In this document: piece after piece, positions 41,623 to 49,529 of the stretch | How positions within the stretch are numbered: the stretch's first letter is position 1 | Layout of the letters: each line of letters starts with the position of its first letter | Origin: Klenkia sesuvii | GTDB taxonomy: Bacteria; Actinomycetota; Actinomycetes; Mycobacteriales; Geodermatophilaceae | Length of the DNA stretch: 64,000 nucleotides | Direction of reading: 5' to 3' | Assembly (NCBI RefSeq): GCF_037083825.1 | Contig: NZ_JBAPLU010000003.1 | Coordinates: 257,995 to 321,994 of the forward strand | Position numbers and translations under genes: made by a program | The notes under the pieces: model-generated | Seen by the model: only the letters and a program-made list of their open reading frames with translations | Told to the model about the DNA's origin: nothing | The model's database searches: none

Positions 41623-43434
41623 GTGCGCGAGCTGAGCGTTCCCCCCACCTACCAGGTGAAGCCCGACGAGGCGATCCCCGACCTGCTGGCGGCCAACCTG
41701 CGCGACGTGCCCGACCGCACCGGTCTGCGGGTGCAGCGCTCGCCCGGTCAGTGGGTCGACGTCACCTACCGCGAGTTCGGCGCGCAGGTGGCCGGCGTCG
41801 CCAAGGGCCTCATCGCCAGCGGCATCCAGGCCGGTGACCGCGTCGCCCTGCAGGCCCGCACCCGGTACGAGTGGACGGTGCTCGACTTCGGCATCTGGGC
41901 CGCCGGGTGCGTCGTCGTCCCCGTGTACGAGACCTCCAGCGCCGACCAGGTCGCCTGGATCCTGTCCGACAGCGGCGCCACGGCCGCCTTCGTGGAGAAG
42001 CAGGAGCACGCCGACACCGTCGAGTCGGTGCGGGGCGAAGCCCCCGACCTCGGCCCGGTCTGGGTCATCGAGGACGACGTCCTGGCCACGCTGGCCGCGG
42101 CCGGCGCCGACGTCCCCGACAGCGAGCTCGAGGCGCGCCGGGCCACCCTGGGCTCCGACAGCCTGGCCACGCTGATCTACACCAGCGGCACCACCGGCCG
42201 GCCGAAGGGCTGCGAGCTGACCCACGGCAACTTCCTGTTCGAGATCAACAACGGCATGTCCCTGCTGGGCCGCTTCCTCAACGTCGACGGCTCGCTGCTG
42301 CTGTTCATCCCGCTGGCCCACGTGCTGGCCCGGGTGCTGCAGGTCGGTGCGTTCAAGACCCGCACGGTGCTGGGGCACACCTCCGACATCAAGGACCTCG
42401 TCGCCGACCTGGGCACGTTCCAGCCCACCTTCGTGCTGGCCGTGCCCCGGGTGTTCGAGAAGGTCTACAACCAGGGCAAGGCCACGGCCGACGAGGGCGG
42501 CAAGGGCAAGGTCTACGACAAGGCCGCCCAGGTCGCCATCGACTGGTCCCGGGCGCAGGACGGGAAGGGCGCCGGGTTCGGGCTCACCGCCGCGCACAAG
42601 GTGTTCGACCTGCTGGTGTACCGCAAGCTGCGGTCGGCGCTGGGCGGCCGGTGCATCGGGGCGGTGTCCGGCGGCGCCCCGCTGGGCGAGCGCCTGGGCC
42701 ACTTCTTCCGCGGCGCCGGCGTCACCGTGTACGAGGGCTACGGCCTCACCGAGACCACCGCGGCGGCCGCGGTCAACCACGACACCGCCTTCAAGATGGG
42801 CACCGTCGGCCGCCCGCTGCCGGGCACCGACGCCGCCATCGCCGAGGACGGCGAGGTGCTGCTGCGCGGCGGCATCGTGATGCGCGGCTACTGGAAGAAC
42901 GAGAAGGCCACCAGCGAGGCCATCGACGCCGACGGCTGGTTCCACACCGGTGACATCGGCGAGCTCGACGACGAGGGCTTCCTGAAGATCACCGGTCGCA
43001 AGAAGGAGATCCTGGTGACCGCCGGCGGCAAGAACGTCGCCCCGGCCGGCTTGGAGGACCGCATCCGGGCCCACGCCCTGGTCAGCCAGACCATCGTCGT
43101 CGGCGACGGCAAGCCCTTCATCGGGGCGCTCATCACCCTCGACGAGGAGGCCCTGCCGGCCTGGCTCAAGCTCAAGGGCAAGGACCCCTCCCTCTCCGCC
43201 GCCGACCTCGCCGACGACCCCGACGTGCGGGCCGAGCTCGAGGCCGCGGTGGCCGCGGCCAACACGTCTGTCTCGCACGCCGAGAGCATCCGCAAGTTCC
43301 GGGTGCTGGGCACCGACTTCACCGAGGCCAACGGCACCCTGACGCCGAGCATGAAGCTCAAGCGCAACGTGGTGCTCAAGGAGTACGCCGACGAGGTCGA
43401 GGCGCTCTACGCCAAGGCGCCCGCCGCCTCCTGA
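41623..43434 (+). CDS. fadD15: Long-chain fatty-acid-CoA ligase (FadD15-like)
   Basis: A 603-residue AMP-forming acyl-CoA ligase. LATLIYTSGTTGRPKGCELTHGN at about 183-205 is the AMP-binding P-loop; VYEGYGLTETTAAAAVN the acyl-adenylate motif; GWFHTGDIGELDDEGFLKITGRKKEILVTAGGKNVAPAGLEDRI the hinge; near the end SMKLKRNVVLKEY has the catalytic Lys region. It activates long-chain fatty acids to acyl-CoA using ATP. GGAGGAGAGG is upstream of GTG 41623. Divergent from the SRPBCC gene. Order as Rv2187. Confidence 0.93.
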   Translation: MRELSVPPTYQVKPDEAIPDLLAANLRDVPDRTGLRVQRSPGQWVDVTYREFGAQVAGVAKGLIASGIQAGDRVALQARTRYEWTVLDFGIWAAGCVVVPVYETSSADQVAWILSDSGATAAFVEKQEHADTVESVRGEAPDLGPVWVIEDDVLATLAAAGADVPDSELEARRATLGSDSLATLIYTSGTTGRPKGCELTHGNFLFEINNGMSLLGRFLNVDGSLLLFIPLAHVLARVLQVGAFKTRTVLGHTSDIKDLVADLGTFQPTFVLAVPRVFEKVYNQGKATADEGGKGKVYDKAAQVAIDWSRAQDGKGAGFGLTAAHKVFDLLVYRKLRSALGGRCIGAVSGGAPLGERLGHFFRGAGVTVYEGYGLTETTAAAAVNHDTAFKMGTVGRPLPGTDAAIAEDGEVLLRGGIVMRGYWKNEKATSEAIDADGWFHTGDIGELDDEGFLKITGRKKEILVTAGGKNVAPAGLEDRIRAHALVSQTIVVGDGKPFIGALITLDEEALPAWLKLKGKDPSLSAADLADDPDVRAELEAAVAAANTSVSHAESIRKFRVLGTDFTEANGTLTPSMKLKRNVVLKEYADEVEALYAKAPAAS

Positions 43435-43441
43435 CGCCGTC

Positions 43442-43481
43442 CGCCGGGCTCCGCCGTCCTCAGGGACGCAGGAGCCCGGCG
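43442..43481. terminator. Bidirectional terminator hairpin
   Basis: CGCCGGGCTCC and GGAGCCCGGCG are perfect 11-base arms with an 18-base loop. It lies between the convergent fadD15 and pimB' genes, overlapping the end of pimB'. Confidence 0.7.
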
Positions 43482-44581
43482 AACGTCGCCCCGATCGACT
43501 CCCACGACCACCGGTCCAGCACCCACGCCCGGCCGGCGGCGCCCATGGCGGCCGCCCGGGTCGGGTCGGCCAGCAGTCCCGAGACCGCCGTCGCCACCGC
43601 GTCGGGGGAGCGCGGGTCCACCACGTGGCCGGTGACGCCGTCGCGCACGGCCTCGGGTGCCCCGCCGGAGGTGCCGGCGACGACCGGCCGACCGCAGGCC
43701 GCCGCCTCCAGGTAGACCATCCCGAGACCCTCCACGTCCAGCCCACCCCGGCGGGTGCGGCACGGCATGGCGAAGACGTCGCCGGCCGCGTAGTGCTCGG
43801 GCAGCGACCCCGGGGCCACCGGCCCGGTGAGCACCACCGAGTCGCCCAGGCCGAGCGCGGCCACCCGCCGGCGCAGCCGGGCCTCGTCCGGACCCCCACC
43901 CACCAGCAGCAACCGGGCCGCGGGGTGGGCGGCCAGCACCCGGGGCCAACCGGCCAGCAGCACGTCCTGCCCCTTGCGGCGCACCAGGCGGGACACGCAG
44001 ACCACCACCGGGGCCGCGCCCAGGCCGTACCGGGCGCGCACCGCCGAGCCGTCCGCCCCGGGGTGGAAACGGGTGACGTCGACCCCGGGCGGCAGCTGGC
44101 GCAGCTGGGTGCGCGCAGCCAGTGCGGGGGCCAGCCGGCCGCGGGTGTACTCGGAGATGTAGGTGAGCACGTCGACCCCACCGGCGATGCGCTGCAGCAG
44201 GTGACGGCCCACCGGCAGCGCGACCCAGCCCGTCTCGTGCCCGTGGGTGATGCCCACGCTGCGCCGGACCCCGGCCCGGTGCAGGCCGGGCGCGAGCAGG
44301 CCGAGAGGGGCGGCAGCACCGAAGACGACCGTCTCGGCCCGGTGCTCGCGCACCAGCCCGGCGGCCACCCGCGCGGTGCGCGGGGTGGGCAGCAGCATCC
44401 CGGTCGGCAGTCGGACGACGCGGTAGGGCAACGCGGCGTCGTGCTCGGCCGCCCCCGGTGAGGTCGAGGCGAGCACCAGGACATCCTCGGGCGGCAGCCG
44501 GTCGAGCAGGGCGGCGACGAAGGTCTGGATGCCGCCCTGTCGCGGCGGGAAGTCGTTGGTGACCACCAGCGTGCGGGTCAC
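43460..44581 (-). CDS. pimB: GT4 glycosyltransferase (PimB'-like mannosyltransferase)
   Basis: A 373-residue GT-B enzyme. TLVVTNDFPPRQGGIQTFVAALLDRLP at the N-terminus is the acceptor-side motif with GG, VSRLVRRKGQDVLLAGWP holds the Arg/Lys phosphate contact, and VEGLGMVYLEAAACGRPVVAGTSGGAPEAV is the EX7E sugar-nucleotide site. PimB' adds mannose from GDP-mannose to phosphatidylinositol monomannoside in the inner leaflet; this homologue sits in the Rv2188c position, next to fadD15. GTG 44581 overlaps the M48 gene (GTGA). Substrate inferred. Confidence 0.87.
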   Translation of the reverse strand: MTRTLVVTNDFPPRQGGIQTFVAALLDRLPPEDVLVLASTSPGAAEHDAALPYRVVRLPTGMLLPTPRTARVAAGLVREHRAETVVFGAAAPLGLLAPGLHRAGVRRSVGITHGHETGWVALPVGRHLLQRIAGGVDVLTYISEYTRGRLAPALAARTQLRQLPPGVDVTRFHPGADGSAVRARYGLGAAPVVVCVSRLVRRKGQDVLLAGWPRVLAAHPAARLLLVGGGPDEARLRRRVAALGLGDSVVLTGPVAPGSLPEHYAAGDVFAMPCRTRRGGLDVEGLGMVYLEAAACGRPVVAGTSGGAPEAVRDGVTGHVVDPRSPDAVATAVSGLLADPTRAAAMGAAGRAWVLDRWSWESIGATFAGLLRP

Positions 44582-45813
44582 CGCGACCACCCCTGCGCAG
44601 CCGCGACCCGCTGGGCGGTGGTGGGGTGCGACCCGAAGAACCACTGCCAGGCGGCCGGCGGGTCGGGCTGGTTCAGGTTGGCCACGGCCAGCCGACGCAT
44701 GACGTCGGTGAACGCCCCCGGGTCCCCGGTCAGGTCGAGGGCGTGCTGGTCGGCCCGGGCCTCCAGCTGCCGGGACACCCCGTTCTGCACCGGCGTGGAC
44801 AGCAGCGTGGCCACCGCGACCAGGAACAGCACGAGCGGGACCACGCGGCCGTCGCCGGGTCCGTCCGCGCCGGCTCGGCGCAGCAGCGGTGCCGACCCGA
44901 GCAGCCAGCCCAGCAGTGCCACCCCCGCGCCGGCGCCCAGCGCACCCACCAGCGTGCCGGTGAGGACGTCGTCGGTGGCCACGTGCCCCAGTTCGTGCGC
45001 GGTGATGGACTCGACCTGGTCGTCGGGCAGCTGCTGCAGGAGGGTGTCGTAGACGACGATGCGCCGGGTCGAGCCGAAGCCCGAGACGTAGGCGTTGAGC
45101 GCGGTGGTGCGCCGGCTGGCATCGGCGACCAGCACGTCCTCGACGGGGGTCCCGTTCTCCTCGGCGAGGGCCAGCAGGTCGCTGCGCAGCTGCCCGGCCG
45201 GCATCGAGGCGAAGTCGTTGAACGCGGGTTCGATGACCACGGGGTAGAGGAAGGACCCGGCCACCACGAGGCCCGCGGCGCCGGCACCGGCCCACGCCCA
45301 CCAGGTGCGCGGGGCCCGACGGGCCAACCCCACGAGCAGCAGCAGCCCCAGCGCGGTGAGCCCGGCGGTGAGGGCGGTGTCGACGGCGACGTCGCGCACC
45401 CACAACGGCCAGCTGCGGGTGGACAGGCCGAAGCGGTGCCGCACCACCTCGCCGTAGGCGCTGAGCGGGACGGTGACCAGCCGGCCGACCACGGTGAGCA
45501 CGAGGGTGCCGAGCAGCACCTGCCACACCCAGCCCCCGCCCAGCGGCCGGGCCACGGTGGCCACCAGGCGGGCCCCCCAGCGGGTCGACCCCAGCAGGCC
45601 GCTGACGACCAGGCCCAGTGCGAGGTTGACCAGCGACGCCGGCCGGAGCGCCGCGGCGAAGGCGTCGGCGCGGTCGAGCTGGGCGACGTCCAGACCGGCT
45701 GTGGGGTCGGTGACCTGCGGCGTCGCCGACCACGGGATGCGCAGCCACAGGACGACGACCAGCGCGAGACCGAGCACGAGCGCCGTCAGCAGCGCGAGCC
45801 GACGCGAACCCAC
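44578..45813 (-). CDS. M48 family membrane metallopeptidase (Ste24/HtpX-like)
   Basis: A 411-residue protein with at least six membrane helices. VESITAHELGHVATDDVLTG contains HExxH (zinc ligands and catalytic Glu), and further on RQLEARADQHALDLTG holds the third ligand Glu. FNDFASMPAGQLRSDLL and VLVADASRRTTALNAYVSGFGSTRRIVVYDTLL are Ste24-type blocks. It cleaves membrane or lipoprotein substrates inside the bilayer. TACGCT lies six bases before GTG 45813. Coupled to pimB'. Confidence 0.9.
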   Translation of the reverse strand: MGSRRLALLTALVLGLALVVVLWLRIPWSATPQVTDPTAGLDVAQLDRADAFAAALRPASLVNLALGLVVSGLLGSTRWGARLVATVARPLGGGWVWQVLLGTLVLTVVGRLVTVPLSAYGEVVRHRFGLSTRSWPLWVRDVAVDTALTAGLTALGLLLLVGLARRAPRTWWAWAGAGAAGLVVAGSFLYPVVIEPAFNDFASMPAGQLRSDLLALAEENGTPVEDVLVADASRRTTALNAYVSGFGSTRRIVVYDTLLQQLPDDQVESITAHELGHVATDDVLTGTLVGALGAGAGVALLGWLLGSAPLLRRAGADGPGDGRVVPLVLFLVAVATLLSTPVQNGVSRQLEARADQHALDLTGDPGAFTDVMRRLAVANLNQPDPPAAWQWFFGSHPTTAQRVAAAQGWSR

Positions 45814-45819
45814 CCGGGG

Positions 45820-45825
45820 AGCGTA
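45820..45825 (-). promoter_or_regulatory. -10 element of leaderless M48 gene promoter
   Basis: TACGCT on the minus strand, six bases before GTG at 45813. Confidence 0.5.
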
Positions 45826-45859
45826 GTCCGGCGGCCCTTGCGCCCCCTGCGACGAGCCG

Positions 45860-46930
45860 TCAGAGCAGGCGGCGAGCCCCCGCGTAGCCGGACATGTCGA
45901 TGCTGGCCACCTTCACCACGTCACCGGACGTGGGCGCGTGCACCATCATCCCGTTGCCGATGTAGATGCCGATGTGGCTCACCGGGGAGTAGAAGTACAC
46001 GAGGTCACCGGGCTGCAGGTCGGCCCGCGCGACCGGCGACCCCATCCGGGCCTGCGCGGCGCTGGAGTGCGGCAGCTCGATGCCCGCGGCTGCGTAGGCG
46101 TAGGCGGTCAGGCCCGAGCAGTCGAAGCTGCCCGGCCCACCGGCACCCCACACGTAGGGGTCGCCCCGCTGCGCCATCGCGGTGTCCACGACGGTCTGGG
46201 CTGCGGCGCCGTCGGCCACGACGGCGGCGGGAGCCTCGACCTCGGGGCCGCTCACCGCCGCCACCACCTCGGCCTGCTGCGGCGCACTGAGCGCGGCGAA
46301 CTGCGCCTGGTAGGCGGCGATCTGCTGCTGCAGGTCGGCCTGCTGGACGGTGACCTGGTCGAGGGTCTGCTGGGCCTGGGCGGCGGCGGCATCGGCGGCG
46401 GCCTGTGCATCGGTGGCGGCCTGCGCGGCGGCTGCCACCTCACCCAGCAGGTCGTCGGTGCGCCCGGCGATGAGGTCGAGCGTGCTGACCTGCGCCAGGA
46501 AGTCCTCGGGCGAGCTGCTGGTCAGCAACGCGGAGATCCCCGACTGGTTGCCGGTGTAGGCGCTGACGGCGACCTCGTCCATGCGTGACCCCAGGGCCTG
46601 CAGCTGTGCCTGCTGCGCGGTCAGCTGCTCAGCCGCCGCGGCGGCGGCGGCCTGCTGCTCGACCAGCTGGACCTGCGCGTCGTTGACCTGCTCGGTGACG
46701 ACCTCGAGCTGGTGGGTGGCGTCGGCAACCAGCTGGGTGGCCTGCTCCGGTGTCGTGGCCGCGGTCTGGTCGGGGGCGGCGGCTGCGCCCCCGGGCACCA
46801 GTGCCACGGCCAGGCCCAGCGCGCCGGCCAGGAGGAGGGCTGCCCCCGAGCGCTGACCCCGGGACGCCGGCGGCGTGGTGGCGACCGACGGGCTCGACGG
46901 GTGGGGCTGCTGGGGACGGTGGGCGACCAC
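45860..46930 (-). CDS. Secreted NlpC/P60 peptidoglycan hydrolase with coiled coil
   Basis: A 356-residue exported endopeptidase. After a Pro/Ser-rich N-terminus and a signal peptide (GAALLLAGALGLAVALVPGGAAAA, about 29-55), residues 60-240 form an Ala/Gln-rich coiled coil (RipA-like). The C-terminal NlpC/P60 domain has the catalytic Cys in FDCSGLTAYAYAAAG and His in SHIGIYIGNGMMVHAP. It cuts stem peptides (D-Glu/mDAP) in peptidoglycan during division. GTG 46930 is my choice; no clear Shine-Dalgarno or -10 fixes it, and earlier starts exist. Position of Rv2190c. Confidence 0.88.
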   Translation of the reverse strand: MVAHRPQQPHPSSPSVATTPPASRGQRSGAALLLAGALGLAVALVPGGAAAAPDQTAATTPEQATQLVADATHQLEVVTEQVNDAQVQLVEQQAAAAAAAEQLTAQQAQLQALGSRMDEVAVSAYTGNQSGISALLTSSSPEDFLAQVSTLDLIAGRTDDLLGEVAAAAQAATDAQAAADAAAAQAQQTLDQVTVQQADLQQQIAAYQAQFAALSAPQQAEVVAAVSGPEVEAPAAVVADGAAAQTVVDTAMAQRGDPYVWGAGGPGSFDCSGLTAYAYAAAGIELPHSSAAQARMGSPVARADLQPGDLVYFYSPVSHIGIYIGNGMMVHAPTSGDVVKVASIDMSGYAGARRLL

Positions 46931-47134
46931 GGTGCGCGAGGACTCCTCGTTCCCCGATCGAGACCACCCGCGGACCAGATGGCGCCTGCTCGACCGGACC
47001 CGCCCGACGCTACGGGCGCGACCGGGCCGAAACGAAGGGTCAGGTACCACCCGATCGGCGTCCGAACTGCTAATCCCACGCGTGTGGTTCCGTCAGCTTC
47101 TGGGCGCACCGCGGCGACCCCGGCGTGTCGTGGG

Positions 47135-47455
47135 TCAGCCCACGTCACGGGTGGGCGGAGCTTGGTGCCGCAGCGGCGGGACCAGGCCCATCTCTGCCAA
47201 CACGTACAGCGCCCGCCGCTCCACGTCGTCGAACTCCAGGCGGCGACCCCGCCGGGTCGGGCCGGACACCAACGCCTCCCCCAACGCCGCCCCCAACCCG
47301 GGCAGCGCGGGCTGGGCGGCGCGGCCGGGCCGACGGCCCAGGGGGACCACGGCGGCCGCGCTGCCGCGCTGGCCGGGGGTGCCCAGCAGCACGCTGACCA
47401 CGCAGTCGCCGCAGCCCTCCCCGCGGACGGTGCAGGTGTCGCAGTCGATGAGCAC
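47135..47455 (-). CDS. Small actinobacterial protein with two Cys pairs
   Basis: A 106-residue protein starting VLIDCDTCTVRGEGCGDCVVSVLLG; four Cys (CxxC...CxxC) suggest a metal or disulfide centre. The middle is variable, and the C-terminus (RRLEFDDVERRALYVLAEMGLVPPLRH) is a helix like a short adaptor. I know it as a conserved hypothetical beside NlpC/P60 genes but not its role. GTG 47455 has AGGAGG six bases upstream, a strong site that fixes the start. Confidence 0.78.
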   Translation of the reverse strand: MLIDCDTCTVRGEGCGDCVVSVLLGTPGQRGSAAAVVPLGRRPGRAAQPALPGLGAALGEALVSGPTRRGRRLEFDDVERRALYVLAEMGLVPPLRHQAPPTRDVG

Positions 47456-47582
47456 GTCGGGCCTCCTGGCACGTGGTCGGAGCACGGGGCGGACCTCGTC
47501 CGGTCCGTCTCCACGGACGCTAGGACCGACCACCGACATTTCCGGCTGCGCGCCCGCCGGGGCGCCCGACCAGGCGCCCCGG

Positions 47583-49370
47583 TCAGCTGCCGGCGTACTC
47601 CCAGTGCCAGGGCTCCTCGCGGCCGTTGCCCTGGTCGGCCCAGGTCGGGTGGATGAAGCCGAACCGGCCGGCGTTGGCCACCATCCAGGCGTACTGCGCG
47701 GAGGAGTAGGACTCGATGCCGCCGCAGAGGTCCACCGCGAGGCCCCACCCGTGGTTGCTGGTGCCGGGTACGGCGGCCAGCGCGGGCTTCTTCCCGTACA
47801 GCGTCACCTGGCTGGCGTAGCTGCGGTAGGAGTCGGTGATGCACAGGGGCGACCCGAAGTCCCCGGCGTAGGCCGCCGACATCGCCCGGTAGGCCGCCGC
47901 GGCGTCGCAGCGCAGGGCGTGCCCACCGGTGCCCAGCGGGCACAGCGCCGACGGCGGGATGAGGCCGTTGGGGTACCCGCCCCAGGCTCGGGTCCCGCCG
48001 TAGCTGGGCGGGTACACGGTGTTGCCGCAGGCGACCGCGAGCGCGTCGCCGGTCGGGCCGGGCACCGCCACCGGCGGCCGCGGGGCCAGGCTCGGCCGGC
48101 CCACCCCCAGCAGCTGGTCACCGGGCAACGAGCGCACCACCACGGCCCCCGCCCGGCCGTCGGCGGCCAGCATCGTCTGCGGGTCCAGCGCGATCCCCAC
48201 GTGCGACAGGCCCGCCTCCGGCGTGCCGAGGAACACCAGGTCACCGGGCAGGACGTCGGCGGGGTCCACCGCTGCGGTCGTGGCGAAGAGCTCGCCCTGG
48301 GTGGCCGGCAGCGCGACCCCCGCCGCGCCGTAGACCGCCTGCACGAGCGACCCGCAGTCGTAGGACTCCGGCCCCGCGGTCCCAGGCGCGAACGGCAGCC
48401 CCAGGTCGCCCATCGCAGCCGTGACCGCGGCGACGGTCTCGGCGGGCAGCACGAGCAGGGAAGCCGGCTGGCGGGGCAGCTGCGCCGCCCCCGGCTGCGC
48501 GGCGCCGGTGGCACCGCCCACCGGGACCAGGCCCCCGGGCAGCCCGGCGGCCGGGTCGCGCAGCTGGGCGGCGGGCGGGGGGACGACGCCGGCCGCGGTC
48601 AGCTCCGCGACGTACCCCGCCCAGGCCGCGGCGGTCTCCTGGTTCACCCGCACCTGCTCGGCCTGCAGCTGCGCCAGCTGCCGGTCGACCGCGCCCAGTG
48701 CGGCGTCGAGCTGGTCGGTCACCGCCGCCGCGGCGGCCTCCAGCTCCCCTCTCTGCGCGGTCACCTCGTCGGCCCGGGCCTGGCTCTCGGCCAGCGCGGC
48801 GTCGGCGGCCGACCGGTCGGCCAGCGCCTGCTCGCGACGCTGCTCGGCGGCCCGGAGGACCTGGTCGGTACCGGACTCGACGACGTCGAGGTACCCCAGG
48901 GCCGAGACCACGTCGCCAGGGTCGCCGCCGGCCAGCAGCAACGACAGGGTGGTCGGTGCGCCGCCGTCGCGGTAGACGGCGGCGGCGTAGCGGGACACCG
49001 CGACCCGCTCCTGGGCCAGCACCGCCTCGGCGTCGTCGACCTCCGCGGCGGCGTCGGCGACGGCCTGCTGGGCCTGCGCCAGCCGGTCCTGCGCCGCGGT
49101 CACCGCGGCCTGGTGCTCCTGCAGGTCACCCTGGACGTCGGCCGCCTGGTCCTGCAGGGCGGTCAGCTCGGCGCTGTCGAGCACGCCCGTGGTCCCCCCG
49201 GGCTGGTCGCTCGGGGCCGCCGACGCCGGCGCCACCGCGCCCGCGACGACCGGGCCCACCAGCAGCCCGGCGGCCAGCACGGCCGCCAGGACCACGCCCC
49301 GGGCGCCCCCGCGTCGTGGGTGCCTGCCCCGCGCCCCCGTCGTCCGGCTCGCCCTCGACCGCGACCGCAC
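47583..49370 (-). CDS. NlpC/P60 and M15 D,D-carboxypeptidase fusion
   Basis: A 595-residue secreted protein. Signal peptide at about 14-45 (VVLAAVLAAGLLVGPVVAGAVAPASA), a long coiled coil (60-220), an NlpC/P60 domain at about 290-410 whose Cys motif is written YDCGSLVQAVYG (family usually DCSGL) and whose His is in LSHVGIALDP, and a C-terminal M15B/VanY domain with SNHGWGLAVDLCGG and EPWHWEY (zinc-binding His/Asp/His). It should cut both stem-peptide bonds and D-Ala-D-Ala termini. GGAGGAGG is five bases before GTG 49370. Fusion of the two peptidases is not what I recall for Rv2190c. Confidence 0.88.
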   Translation of the reverse strand: MRSRSRASRTTGARGRHPRRGGARGVVLAAVLAAGLLVGPVVAGAVAPASAAPSDQPGGTTGVLDSAELTALQDQAADVQGDLQEHQAAVTAAQDRLAQAQQAVADAAAEVDDAEAVLAQERVAVSRYAAAVYRDGGAPTTLSLLLAGGDPGDVVSALGYLDVVESGTDQVLRAAEQRREQALADRSAADAALAESQARADEVTAQRGELEAAAAAVTDQLDAALGAVDRQLAQLQAEQVRVNQETAAAWAGYVAELTAAGVVPPPAAQLRDPAAGLPGGLVPVGGATGAAQPGAAQLPRQPASLLVLPAETVAAVTAAMGDLGLPFAPGTAGPESYDCGSLVQAVYGAAGVALPATQGELFATTAAVDPADVLPGDLVFLGTPEAGLSHVGIALDPQTMLAADGRAGAVVVRSLPGDQLLGVGRPSLAPRPPVAVPGPTGDALAVACGNTVYPPSYGGTRAWGGYPNGLIPPSALCPLGTGGHALRCDAAAAYRAMSAAYAGDFGSPLCITDSYRSYASQVTLYGKKPALAAVPGTSNHGWGLAVDLCGGIESYSSAQYAWMVANAGRFGFIHPTWADQGNGREEPWHWEYAGS

Positions 49371-49516
49371 CCCGACCTCCTCCGGCGGCCGCGGCACGTC
49401 CCCGTCGACGTGCCGTGGACCACGACCGGACCGATCGTGCCTGGTCGGGGCGGGTACCGCCACCCCCGGGGCCGGCGACCCACCCCGGCGGGGGCCGGTT
49501 TGTCGGACCCCGCCCC

Positions 49517-49522
49517 TAGCGT
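49517..49522 (+). promoter_or_regulatory. -10 element of leaderless nuclease promoter
   Basis: TAGCGT lies seven bases before GTG at 49530. Confidence 0.5.
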
Positions 49523-49529
49523 CGACGAC

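Noticed and set aside
46931..47134. Possible c-di-AMP (ydaO) riboswitch before the NlpC/P60 gene
   Set aside because: Such elements often precede these genes, but I could not see the conserved core sequences here.
46875..49529. Plus-strand open frame running into the DEDD nuclease
   Set aside because: It is antisense to the NlpC/P60 genes; the nuclease begins at 49530 with its own -10.
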